Of a stretch of DNA of 63,405 bases, positions 1 through 8,008 are shown piece after piece. Under the pieces are notes generated by a model that saw nothing but the letters and a program-made list of their open reading frames with translations, had not been told where the DNA came from and did no database searches. The stretch is from an uncultured Clostridium sp. (lineage in GTDB: Bacteria; Bacillota; Clostridia; Lachnospirales; Lachnospiraceae), in contig CAKSBP010000020.1 of assembly GCA_934438135.1 (NCBI GenBank), positions 1 to 63,405 on the forward strand. The letters are read 5' to 3'. Made by a program: the position numbers and the translations under genes. Positions within the stretch are counted from its first letter, which is position 1. The number at the start of each line of letters is the position of its first letter.

Positions 1-791
1 ATCCAATACCGGTACGTTATGTAAAGTGGATGGGGAATCTTTTACGTGGAGATTTAGGGTATTCTACTTTTTACAAAAAGGATGTTATCAAAATTATTGG
101 ACAGCCTTTAAAAAATACAATGTTTATAAATATTTTTGCTACTATTCTGGCACTGGGAATTACAATTCCGCTTGGAATCTGGTGTGCAGTAAAGAAATTT
201 TCCAAATTTGATAATGCTGTACAGGTGCTGACGATTGTAGGATATAGTATTCCTGTTTATATTATTGCACTTGTCTTTATTTATATATTATCTGTTAAAC
301 TAAGGATTTTTCCGATTAGTGGAATGAATTCTCCGAATTTTCATGGAACCGGGATGGCATTTTTCGCGGATCGTATGTATTATCTGGCACTTCCTCTGAT
401 TGTTATGACAATTGCTTCTTTGGGAAGTATGACCAGATATGTGCGTGCAGCTATGATAGATGCACTTGGGGCAGATTATATCCGGACAGCAAGAGCAAAA
501 GGATTGAAAGAAAAAGTGGTAATTTATTCCCATGCATGGAGAAATGCACTACTGTCGGTAATTACTTTGATTATTGGATGGTTTATGAGCATCTTTATGG
601 GGTCTATTATTGTAGAAACAATTTTTCAGATTAATGGTATCGGAAAAATGTATTATCAGGGACTAATGAATCAGGACTACGATGTGGCACTTGCTATTCA
701 GATGCTTTACTGTGTTATTACATTAATTAGTAATCTGCTTACTGATTTGAGTTATGGTATCGTAGATCCGAGAGTACGAATCAATAAATAG
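1..791 (+). CDS. oppB: Oligopeptide/dipeptide ABC transporter permease, OppB type (5' partial)
   Basis: This is an inner-membrane permease half of a peptide importer. The reading frame is open from base 3, and the codons before the first ATG at 30 already read like the family (P-I-P-V-R-Y-V-K-W before MGNLLRGDLGYS), so the true start lies upstream of the window. Family permeases are about 305-320 residues, so roughly the N-terminal 50 are missing. Several hydrophobic segments are visible. The conserved EAA-type loop for ATPase contact is near DALGADYIRTARAKGL, and the end VDPRVRINK is typical. The gene is followed after 10 bases by oppC, which shares its operon. Substrate specificity (oligopeptide, dipeptide or nickel) cannot be read from the permease alone. 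Confidence 0.92.
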   Translation, partial: PIPVRYVKWMGNLLRGDLGYSTFYKKDVIKIIGQPLKNTMFINIFATILALGITIPLGIWCAVKKFSKFDNAVQVLTIVGYSIPVYIIALVFIYILSVKLRIFPISGMNSPNFHGTGMAFFADRMYYLALPLIVMTIASLGSMTRYVRAAMIDALGADYIRTARAKGLKEKVVIYSHAWRNALLSVITLIIGWFMSIFMGSIIVETIFQINGIGKMYYQGLMNQDYDVALAIQMLYCVITLISNLLTDLSYGIVDPRVRINK

Positions 792-801
792 GAGGAAATG
801 C

Positions 802-2631
802 GTGATGAATAAAGAAAAAAAGAAGAAAAAACACCCTTTCTTCTTTTTGAGCAGACTTTTCGGTGGAAGAAAAAATAACGAAGTAATGAATAATCTGCAG
901 GAAGAAGCATTACAGAGTCCTATGCGGACTATTATAAGAAAATACATGGAAAATAAATTGTCCATGGCTGCATTAATAATATTTCTGGTACTATTTCTGA
1001 TTGTATTAGTTGGACCTGTTTTTGATCCAATCAGTCTTAGTGAAAAGGAAGAGACACAGACGAATGTTGCTCCAGAACGGAATATGCTGGATGTTCCAAA
1101 AAAATTACAGGGAAATGTAAAAGAAATCTCAACAGGTTCTACGTTTAGTGTAGGTGTAGATAATGATGGAAAGGTTTATGTATGGGGGTATACAAAAATC
1201 AGTAAAAGGATCGACATTGCTAAAGATATGCCGTCTCAGGAAGAATTGGGAAAGGTGGTATCTGTTTCTGCCGGATACGATCATGTTATGGCACTTAACG
1301 ATCAAGGAAAAATTATCTGCTGGGGAAGTGACCGTATGTCACAGGTACAGATTCCACCAACTGTTGCTAGAAAGAGAAACATTGTACAGATTGCTGCTGG
1401 TTATCAGATTTCCTATGCATTAACCGAGGATGGAGAAATTCTGGAATGGGGAAATGAGAATTTAAATGATATTAAAGTCAGTGAGGAAAAGGGAAATGGC
1501 CAAATTGCGAAAATTTCTATCTGTAATACAACGTTGATGGCGTTAACGAAAGATGGAAAAGTAGTACATATGGGAAGTCAGAATTCCGATGTGAGCAGAA
1601 TTCCAGATGACCTGACTAAGACAGTAGATATTGCAACTACTTCTAATGCCTGTGCAGCACTAGGAGAAGATGGAAAAATTACTATATGGGGAAAAGCCAG
1701 TGATAGTGAAAAAGACGTTCCGAAATATGAGGGAAATGTAGTATCTATGTTTGGAGGAAGATTCCATTTTACAATGCTTACAGACCAGGGAAAAGTATAT
1801 TCCTGGGGACGTAACAATTACAAACAAACGAAAGTTCCTTCCTCTGCAAAAAATATCAAAGCGATTTATGGAAATACCTATCAGAACTATGCAGTAACGG
1901 AAAAAGGAAAAGTGATAACATGGGGACTGAAAGGCTATTTGATGGGAACCGATGATTTAGGACGTGATGTATTTGGCCGACTGTTAAACGGGGGACGTAT
2001 GACTATGACCATTGGTGCAGTATCCGTTATTATTTCTACTATTATTGGTATTATTATTGGCGGTATTTCCGGATTTTTTGGAGGATGGGTTGATATTATT
2101 CTTCAGCGTATAACGGAGATTGTTGCGTCACTGCCATTTTTACCGATGGCTATGATTATGAATGCAATTATCGGTAACAGTATGTCAGAAACAGCAAGAG
2201 TATTTGTCATAATGGTGATCCTTGGAGTTTTAAGCTGGCCATCTCTTGCTCGTCTGGTACGTGCGGAGGTTCTGGCAGAACGTGAGAAAGAATTTGTAAC
2301 GGCTGCAAATGCAATGGGAGTAAAACGAAGTGCGATTGTATTCCGGCATATTATTCCGAATGTTATTTCGGTTATTATTGTATCAGCAACTCTTGATTTT
2401 GCAAGCTGTATGCTGACAGAGTCTACATTATCGTTCCTTGGTTTTGGTGTAAAACTGCCACGTCCTACCTGGGGCAATATGTTGAATGGATGTGTAAACT
2501 CAGTAGTTATCCAGAATTACTGGTGGAGATGGGTACTGCCTGCAATTATGCTGAGTATCTGTGTAATCTGTATCAATATGGTTGGTGATGGTCTGCGTGA
2601 TGCGATTGACCCGAAATCAAATGAACGCTAG
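802..2631 (+). CDS. oppC: OppC-type ABC permease with an inserted RCC1-like beta-propeller
   Basis: This is the second permease of the peptide importer, 609 residues where about 300 is usual. One transmembrane helix lies at about 53-73. Residues about 103-376 then form a repeat region. Seven copies of a G-K/E-hydrophobic strand ending in W-G or a variant occur every 38-46 residues (pairs near 128, 174, 217, 258, 296, 335 and 374). This is the spacing of RCC1-type seven-bladed propellers. The normal permease resumes at MGTDDLGRDVFGRLLNGG (about 381) and continues through the remaining helices, with the EAA loop near EFVTAANAMG. The insert sits in the loop between helices 1 and 2, which faces outward in this family, so an external substrate- or receptor-binding role is inferred. 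The start may be GTG 802 or ATG 805; GGAGG at 791-795 suits both. No frameshift is seen, so this is a true fusion. Confidence 0.9.
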   Translation: MMNKEKKKKKHPFFFLSRLFGGRKNNEVMNNLQEEALQSPMRTIIRKYMENKLSMAALIIFLVLFLIVLVGPVFDPISLSEKEETQTNVAPERNMLDVPKKLQGNVKEISTGSTFSVGVDNDGKVYVWGYTKISKRIDIAKDMPSQEELGKVVSVSAGYDHVMALNDQGKIICWGSDRMSQVQIPPTVARKRNIVQIAAGYQISYALTEDGEILEWGNENLNDIKVSEEKGNGQIAKISICNTTLMALTKDGKVVHMGSQNSDVSRIPDDLTKTVDIATTSNACAALGEDGKITIWGKASDSEKDVPKYEGNVVSMFGGRFHFTMLTDQGKVYSWGRNNYKQTKVPSSAKNIKAIYGNTYQNYAVTEKGKVITWGLKGYLMGTDDLGRDVFGRLLNGGRMTMTIGAVSVIISTIIGIIIGGISGFFGGWVDIILQRITEIVASLPFLPMAMIMNAIIGNSMSETARVFVIMVILGVLSWPSLARLVRAEVLAEREKEFVTAANAMGVKRSAIVFRHIIPNVISVIIVSATLDFASCMLTESTLSFLGFGVKLPRPTWGNMLNGCVNSVVIQNYWWRWVLPAIMLSICVICINMVGDGLRDAIDPKSNER

Positions 2632-2646
2632 AAGGAGGAAGATACA

Positions 2647-3633
2647 ATGGCGTTATTAGAGATAAATGACCTGCATACCTTTTTTAAAACGAAGAAAGGT
2701 ATTGTCAAGGCCGTAAATGGCGTCTCTTATTCTGTAGAACCAGGTAGAACTCTTGGTGTAGTTGGAGAAAGCGGCAGTGGTAAAAGTGTATCTGCTATGA
2801 GTATTCTGAAACTTTTGGATGGAAATGGATATATTGATAGTGGTGAAATTGTTTTTAATGGAAAGAACCTTGCAGATGTGTCTGTCAAAGACATGTGTAA
2901 AATCCGTGGAAATGAGATATCCGTTATTTTCCAGGAACCTATGACAAGCCTGAATCCAATTTTTACAATTGAACGTCAGCTAAGTGAACCTTTTCTTATT
3001 CACCAAGGAATGAATAAGAAGGAAGCTGCAGTAAAAGTAATTGAAATGCTGAGGGATGTGCGTATTCCGAATCCAGAAGCAGTATCCAAACAATATCCGC
3101 ATCAGTTGTCCGGTGGTATGAGGCAGCGTGTTATGATTGCTATGGCACTTGCCTGTCAGCCGAAATTATTGATTGCCGATGAACCTACTACAGCGTTAGA
3201 CGTTACTATTCAGGCGCAGATATTGAAATTAATGAATACATTGAAGCAGGAAAAAGGAACATCTATCTTATTTATAACACATGACCTTGGAGTAATTAAT
3301 GAGATGGCAGATGATGTTGCAGTTATGTATTGTGGACAGGTTGTAGAGATGGCAGCAGTGCGCTCCATTTTTGGAGAAAATCCATATATGCATCCATACA
3401 CAGAGGGACTTTTGTATTCCATTCCACGTCTGGATACACCTTCAGGGGTTCGGCTGGAAGCTATTCCAGGTTCTGTTCCACATCCTCTTAATCTACCGAA
3501 AGGATGTAAGTTTGCACCACGGTGTAAATATGCTACGGATAAATGCCGTCAGGAAGAGCCGAAGTTATTAGAAGTGGAAAATGGACATAAAGTGCGCTGT
3601 TTTTATCCTAAGAAAGGGGAAAGAAGTGAATGA
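2647..3633 (+). CDS. oppD: Peptide ABC transporter ATPase, OppD type
   Basis: This is the first of two ATPases that power the peptide importer from the cytoplasmic face. At 328 residues it has normal length. Walker A is GESGSGKS (about residues 38-45), the Q-loop is in FQEPMTSLNP, the signature is LSGGMRQR, Walker B is LLIADEPTTALD, and the switch histidine is in ITHD. The C-terminal oligopeptide-transporter extension has the cysteine pattern CKFAPRCKYATDKC, which resembles the Fe-S-type motif of OppD/DppD. AAGGAGGAAG precedes ATG 2647. The gene overlaps oppF by 4 bases (ATGA), which indicates translational coupling. Confidence 0.94.
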   Translation: MALLEINDLHTFFKTKKGIVKAVNGVSYSVEPGRTLGVVGESGSGKSVSAMSILKLLDGNGYIDSGEIVFNGKNLADVSVKDMCKIRGNEISVIFQEPMTSLNPIFTIERQLSEPFLIHQGMNKKEAAVKVIEMLRDVRIPNPEAVSKQYPHQLSGGMRQRVMIAMALACQPKLLIADEPTTALDVTIQAQILKLMNTLKQEKGTSILFITHDLGVINEMADDVAVMYCGQVVEMAAVRSIFGENPYMHPYTEGLLYSIPRLDTPSGVRLEAIPGSVPHPLNLPKGCKFAPRCKYATDKCRQEEPKLLEVENGHKVRCFYPKKGERSE

Positions 3634-5114
3634 GTGAAGATAAAAAAGTACTGCTGAGGATTTCTAATCTGAAACAGTATTTCCCAATTGGAAAGAAGCA
3701 GTTAGGAAAACCTCAGGAGTATGTAAAGGCAAATGATGGAATAACACTTAATATTTATGAGGGTGAGACATTTGGACTGGTAGGAGAGTCTGGATGTGGG
3801 AAGTCTACGTTTGGACGTACTCTGCTCCAGCTTTATAAGCAGACAGGTGGGCGTACGGTATACTATGGCCGTACGGTAGAAGACTTTGACCTGAATTATG
3901 TAGAAAGAATATTTAAAAAACTTCCAGAAGAGAAGAAAAAATGTGAGGAACTTCGACAGAAGTTATATAAAATGCGGGAGGAATATCAAAAAATGCCTAA
4001 TGATATTTCCAAACGGATAAAAGGGCAGGAACTTGCTGAGCTGGAAAGTGAATTCGAAAATAAGCTGCTCAATATTACAGCATTAATAGGAGGCATTTAT
4101 TCTGCTGATGACCTGTCAGAAGTGGCAAAACATTATCTAAGTGAGTATGAGGCGAAAAAAGAGATTCGTAAAATACAATCACAAATTGAAGAGATTGGAA
4201 AAACACAGAAATCGAAAGCTAAGATTCCTGCATTAGAGAAGCGTATTAAAGAACTTGATAACAAGGTAAAAGAAGAACTGAAAGAGATTGATAAGTTCCG
4301 CAAGGCAAATTGTAAGAATAAGGACTTTGAACAATATGAGAGTCAGAAAGATGATGGAATCAATCTTGCAGAAGTTACAGATGCAGAAATGAGATATCTG
4401 AGGAGAGATTTACAGCTGATATTCCAAGATCCGTATTCCTCTTTAAATCCTCGTATGACATTAGGGCAGATTATCGGAGAAGGACTGCATGCACATGGAA
4501 TCTTTAAAAAGAATGACCCTAAGATGCAGGATTATATCATGGAAGTAATGGAAAAGTGTGGATTAGCACCATATTTCATACATAGATATCCACATCAGTT
4601 TTCTGGTGGGCAAAGACAGCGTATTGGAATTGCCAGATCACTGGCGGTTAATCCTAAGTTTGTTGTGTGTGATGAAGCGGTTTCAGCCTTGGATGTGTCG
4701 ATACAGTCTCAGATTATTAATCTTCTTTTGGATTTAAAAGAAGAGAACAATCTGACGTATTTGTTCATCTCTCACGATTTGAGTGTAATCAAGTATATTA
4801 GTGACAGAATCGGAGTAATGTATCTGGGTAATCTGGTGGAACTTTCTACTACGGATAAATTGTTCGCACATCCGTATCATCCATATACAGAGGCACTGCT
4901 ATCAGCGATTCCAACGACGGATGTAGATAGAAAGAAGGAAGCTTTGATTCTGGAGGGAGATATTCCGAGTCCTATCAATCCTCCAAAGGGATGTAAATTT
5001 CACACTAGATGTAGATATTGTACAGAAGAATGTGAACAGGTAGTACCTGAATTTGAAGAGGTGGAAGCCGGTCATTTTGTAGCCTGTCATCATAAACTAG
5101 GTGGACGAAAATAG
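3630..5114 (+). CDS. oppF: Peptide ABC transporter ATPase, OppF type, with long coiled-coil insert
   Basis: This is the second ATPase of the peptide importer, 494 residues against about 320 for standard OppF. Walker A is GESGCGKST (about 52-60). Instead of moving straight to the Q-loop, residues about 82-255 form a highly charged Lys/Glu-rich helical insert (for example VERIFKKLPEEKKKCEELRQ and IPALEKRIKELDNKVKEE) that should form a coiled coil. The ATPase then resumes with LIFQDPYSSLNP, signature FSGGQRQR, Walker B FVVCDEAVSALD and FISHD. The C-terminal cysteine motif CKFHTRCRYCTEEC is present. Long inserts at this point occur in some clostridial OppF proteins as far as I recall; their role is not known to me. 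All ATPase residues are intact, so the protein should be active. Confidence 0.92.
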   Translation: MSEDKKVLLRISNLKQYFPIGKKQLGKPQEYVKANDGITLNIYEGETFGLVGESGCGKSTFGRTLLQLYKQTGGRTVYYGRTVEDFDLNYVERIFKKLPEEKKKCEELRQKLYKMREEYQKMPNDISKRIKGQELAELESEFENKLLNITALIGGIYSADDLSEVAKHYLSEYEAKKEIRKIQSQIEEIGKTQKSKAKIPALEKRIKELDNKVKEELKEIDKFRKANCKNKDFEQYESQKDDGINLAEVTDAEMRYLRRDLQLIFQDPYSSLNPRMTLGQIIGEGLHAHGIFKKNDPKMQDYIMEVMEKCGLAPYFIHRYPHQFSGGQRQRIGIARSLAVNPKFVVCDEAVSALDVSIQSQIINLLLDLKEENNLTYLFISHDLSVIKYISDRIGVMYLGNLVELSTTDKLFAHPYHPYTEALLSAIPTTDVDRKKEALILEGDIPSPINPPKGCKFHTRCRYCTEECEQVVPEFEEVEAGHFVACHHKLGGRK

Positions 5115-5125
5115 CAGGAGGAAAT

Positions 5126-5344
5126 ATGTTTTTACAGGGTAAAATTGATAGAGCGTTAAAGAAGCTTCATGGGGAAAGTGAAGAACATAAAATCAAAAAG
5201 CATTCTGTAAGAGAAGAACCATTGGACTTGGAAAAAAATGATTTTCTTGCTATGTTGATTGCAGCATTTTTGACGATTATTCCTGTAGCAGTAGTTGTTT
5301 TAGTAGGAATATGTGTGTTAGGATATTTTTTCTTAATGCATTGA
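5126..5344 (+). CDS. Small single-helix membrane protein, function unknown
   Basis: A 72-residue protein starts 12 bases after oppF behind a good AGGAGG site (5115-5120), so it is very likely real and in the opp operon. The N-terminal half is charged and cytoplasmic-looking. One hydrophobic helix (about residues 43-70, LAMLIAAFLTIIPVAVVVLV and onward) anchors the C-terminus. I do not recognise a family. Position suggests an accessory subunit or regulator of the transporter, but that is inference only. Confidence 0.7.
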   Translation: MFLQGKIDRALKKLHGESEEHKIKKHSVREEPLDLEKNDFLAMLIAAFLTIIPVAVVVLVGICVLGYFFLMH

Positions 5345-5378
5345 GATAGCAACGCATAAAAATGAATGGAGGGGTTAT

Positions 5379-5867
5379 ATGAAGCTTGTGATTCAGGATT
5401 TAGATGAAGAACAGCTTTCTTGGGGAAAGGATACTGTAGTGATTTCAAAGCAAGAACCAATTCATAACTGTATTGGATGTTTTGGCTGCTGGGTAAAGTC
5501 ACCTGGTCAGTGTGTAATCCAGGATGGTTATCAGAATATAGGAGAATATTTTTCAAAAACAGAACATCTTACAATTGTCAGTAAATGTACCTATGGAGGA
5601 TACAGCCCATTTGTAAAAAATGTATTGGATCGTGCTATTTCCTATATACATCCTTTCTTTACCATTCGTGCAGGAAAAATGCATCATCAGCATCGTTATT
5701 CCAATCATATTCCAGTGACGGTTTATTTTTATGGAGAAGATATTACAGCACATGAAAAAGAGACTGCAAAAAGGCTTGTTCTGGCAAATAAAATTAATCT
5801 GGATGAGGCGGCTGCAAAGGTTTATTTTGTAAAAGATGTAGAAGAACTAAAGGGGGTGTTAGGATGA
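5379..5867 (+). CDS. Flavodoxin-fold NAD(P)H-dependent reductase-like protein
   Basis: This 162-residue protein resembles the iron-sulfur flavoprotein/NADPH-dependent FMN reductase family. Seen features are the cysteine-rich CIGCFGCWVKSPGQCVIQDG (about residues 32-51), which matches the C-x2-C-x2-C-type stretch of these proteins, and later TYGGYSPFVKNVLDRA, the usual flavin-loop region. The N-terminus is short: the usual first beta-strand and phosphate-binding loop are abbreviated. GGAGGGG lies 6-7 bases before ATG 5379. It overlaps the next gene, a related flavoprotein, by 4 bases, so the two may work as a pair. The substrate is unknown. Confidence 0.75.
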   Translation: MKLVIQDLDEEQLSWGKDTVVISKQEPIHNCIGCFGCWVKSPGQCVIQDGYQNIGEYFSKTEHLTIVSKCTYGGYSPFVKNVLDRAISYIHPFFTIRAGKMHHQHRYSNHIPVTVYFYGEDITAHEKETAKRLVLANKINLDEAAAKVYFVKDVEELKGVLG

Positions 5868-6499
5868 AAGCAGCACTGATTAATGGAAGTCCAAAGCAGA
5901 AAGATTCCACTTCAGAATGTATTTTAAATGATTTAAAGTTCTACTTTTCACAAGGATTGGAAATGAAAAACTTCATATTTAATCGAATGGAAGTTTCGGA
6001 GGAAGACATAGAAGAACTGCTTACCTGTGATATCCTGATTTTTGCATTTCCTCTCTATGTAGATGGAGTCCCAGCACATTTGTTATCCTGCCTGTGTCAG
6101 CTGGAAGAGGTGATGAAACAGAAAGTGCAGAAAGAAATCTTTGTTTATGCGTTATGTAACTGTGGATTTTATGAAGGTGAACAATGTCAGCTGGCTTTGC
6201 ATATGATACGGAACTGGAGTACAAAAGCTGGACTGCACTTTGGACAGGGACTGGGAATTGGATGTGGAGGCGCATATGTTAGCATAGAATCTGTGAAACC
6301 AGGAACTGGTCCGAAAAAAGAAATTGGTGCTGCTATGGAAGTACTGGCATATCATGCAGAAAATCTGCAGTGTAGTAAGAACCAGTATGTGCAGATGACT
6401 TTTCCACGGTTCGTGTATAAGATGTTTGGAGAAATCAGCTGGATTTATCAGGTTAAGAAAAACGGTCTGAAGATAAAAGATTTGTGGAGAAGGATGTAA
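5864..6499 (+). CDS. NAD(P)H-dependent oxidoreductase, flavodoxin fold
   Basis: This 211-residue protein opens with MKAALINGSPKQKDSTSE, the classic strand plus phosphate-binding loop of FMN-binding flavodoxin-like reductases. The second conserved piece, DILIFAFPLYVDGVPAHLLSCL, is the usual flavin loop. The start overlaps the stop of the preceding flavoprotein gene (ATGA), so the two are coupled. A strong terminator follows at 6553-6591. It is probably a cytoplasmic quinone, nitro or disulfide reductase; no specific substrate can be named. Confidence 0.8.
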   Translation: MKAALINGSPKQKDSTSECILNDLKFYFSQGLEMKNFIFNRMEVSEEDIEELLTCDILIFAFPLYVDGVPAHLLSCLCQLEEVMKQKVQKEIFVYALCNCGFYEGEQCQLALHMIRNWSTKAGLHFGQGLGIGCGGAYVSIESVKPGTGPKKEIGAAMEVLAYHAENLQCSKNQYVQMTFPRFVYKMFGEISWIYQVKKNGLKIKDLWRRM

Positions 6500-6552
6500 A
6501 ATAAAAGATACCACTGAAAGTGTATAATGGATTTTCCAAAGAATTGGGGAGT

Positions 6553-6591
6553 AAAAAGATGGCTTTTGATATTTTTCAAAGCCATCTTTTT
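6553..6591 (+). terminator. Intrinsic terminator of the flavoprotein operon
   Basis: AAAAAGATGGCTTTT (6553-6567) pairs with AAAGCCATCTTTTT (6578-6591), giving a stem of about 12 bp with a short loop and a U-rich tail. The flanking A-run makes it work in both directions. Confidence 0.9.
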
Positions 6592-6664
6592 AAATTTATA
6601 ATATGTTTTCTGGCTAGTATAGTACAATTCAGCAGGGGGAAAGTGATTTCTGGCAAATAATTAG

Positions 6665-6693
6665 TTGACAGAATAGAGTGTATGATATATACT
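6665..6693 (+). promoter_or_regulatory. Promoter of the gntR-ABC operon
   Basis: TTGACA (6665-6670) and TATACT (6688-6693) are separated by 17 bases, close to the sigma-A consensus. The only gene in range downstream is the regulator at 6742. Confidence 0.85.
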
Positions 6694-6695
6694 AA

Positions 6696-6727
6696 CTGTA
6701 TTAATAAAGATAGTACACTTAATACAG
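6696..6727 (+). promoter_or_regulatory. Candidate operator for the GntR regulator
   Basis: CTGTATTA (6696-6703) and TAATACAG (6720-6727) form a perfect 8-bp inverted repeat with a 16-base spacer, directly after the -10 element and ending before the ribosome site. YtrA-type regulators commonly repress their own operon, so autoregulation is the natural reading. This is inference. Confidence 0.55.
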
Positions 6728-6741
6728 AGAAAGGAGAGGCT

Positions 6742-7116
6742 ATGATTTTATTAGATTATAAGGATTCACGTCCTTTATATGAACAGATAAGTGATAAGCT
6801 GGCTGCACTGATTTTATGTGGTGCATTTGATCCGGACAGCAAGCTTCCTTCCGTGAGAAATCTGGCGGTAGAGCTTTCAATTAATCCGAATACGATTCAA
6901 AAGGCATATGCCGATTTGGAGCGGAAAGGCTATGTTTATACCGTAAAGGGCAAAGGAAATTTTGTCGGTTCTGTTGTGAAACTAAAAGAAGTTAAGAGAC
7001 AGGAAATTTTAGATGAAATCTATGAATTGGTGAAGCAGGGAAAAGAACTTGGCATGTCCAGTGATGATTTTGTAACGGAGATTAAAAAATGGTATCAGGA
7101 GGAGAACAATGATTGA
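6742..7116 (+). CDS. GntR-family regulator, YtrA subfamily
   Basis: This 124-residue transcription factor begins DYKDSRPLYEQISDKLAALI, and its winged helix-turn-helix contains LPSVRNLAVELSINPNTIQKAYADLERKGYVYT. The effector domain is replaced by a short helical tail, as in YtrA. I chose ATG 6742 because AAAGGAGAGG lies just before it and because an upstream in-frame ATG at 6682 falls inside the promoter. It overlaps the downstream ATPase gene by 8 bases. The family usually represses the ABC exporter it is encoded with, often in response to cell-envelope stress. Confidence 0.9.
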   Translation: MILLDYKDSRPLYEQISDKLAALILCGAFDPDSKLPSVRNLAVELSINPNTIQKAYADLERKGYVYTVKGKGNFVGSVVKLKEVKRQEILDEIYELVKQGKELGMSSDDFVTEIKKWYQEENND

Positions 7117-8008
7117 TGTAGTAAAAGTCAGCAAGAAATTTGAATCAGTTGATGCACTGAATGACGTTTCCCTGACCATCGCAGACGGCTCTGTGTTTGG
7201 CCTTCTCGGAACAAATGGTGCAGGAAAAAGTACGCTGCTTCGTCTTATGAGTGGAATTTTAAAAGCAGACGCGGGTTCTATTACTATAGATGGAGAAGCA
7301 GTTTATGAAAACAGCAAGGCGAAAGAGATGTTTTGTTTTCTATCTGATGACCAGTACTTTTTCCCAGATACATCGGTGACATCTATTGCAGATTATTATG
7401 AAATGATATATCCTAAGTTTGACAGAAAGCGTTATATGGGATTTTTAGACACTCTGCATTTTGATAGAAAAAGAAAAATCCGCAACCTGTCCAAAGGAAT
7501 GAAAAAGCAGGTATCTATTCTTTTGGGTATCTGTACCAATACAAAATATTTGTTCTGCGATGAAACCTTTGATGGTCTGGATCCAGTTATCCGCCAGGCA
7601 ATCAAGAGTGTATTTGCAAAAGAGGTATCTGAACGGGACTTTACACCTGTTATTGCGTCCCATAATCTGAGAGAATTAGAGGATATCTGTGATAGCGTGG
7701 GACTTCTACATAAAGGAGGAGTGCTGCTGTCTAAGGACATTATGGATATGAAAGTTGACACCCACAAAGTTCAGTTCGTAGTGCCAGAAACGAAGACAGC
7801 AGCAGACGTTCTTCATGATATGGAAGTTCTGACAACGAAGCAGCAGGGAAAATTAGTTACGGCAACTGTGCGAAGTTCAGAACAGGCACTGCTGAAACGT
7901 ATGGAAGAAGAAAGAACGGTATTTTATGAAATCCTTCCACTGAATCTGGAGGAAATCTTTATTAGTGAAACGGAGGTAGCAGGATATGACATCAGGAACC
8001 TTATTTAA
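7109..8008 (+). CDS. ABC exporter ATPase (YtrB-like)
   Basis: This is a 299-residue cytoplasmic ATPase. Walker A is GTNGAGKST (about 33-41), the signature is LSKGMKKQ, Walker B is KYLFCDETFDGLDP, and the switch region is ASHN with Asn after His. The C-terminal part is an extension typical of ABC-2-type exporter ATPases. It is coupled to the regulator upstream (8-base overlap) and to the permease downstream (23-base overlap). It probably exports or removes an envelope-active compound; the substrate is unknown. Confidence 0.9.
   Translation: MIDVVKVSKKFESVDALNDVSLTIADGSVFGLLGTNGAGKSTLLRLMSGILKADAGSITIDGEAVYENSKAKEMFCFLSDDQYFFPDTSVTSIADYYEMIYPKFDRKRYMGFLDTLHFDRKRKIRNLSKGMKKQVSILLGICTNTKYLFCDETFDGLDPVIRQAIKSVFAKEVSERDFTPVIASHNLRELEDICDSVGLLHKGGVLLSKDIMDMKVDTHKVQFVVPETKTAADVLHDMEVLTTKQQGKLVTATVRSSEQALLKRMEEERTVFYEILPLNLEEIFISETEVAGYDIRNLI

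Noticed and set aside
5167..5556. Minus-strand frame of 129 codons across the small membrane gene and the flavoprotein gene
   Set aside because: It is antisense to two well-supported genes and shows no recognisable protein features.
6682..6741. Upstream start for the GntR gene
   Set aside because: It falls between the -35 and -10 of the promoter. The ribosome site fits ATG 6742.
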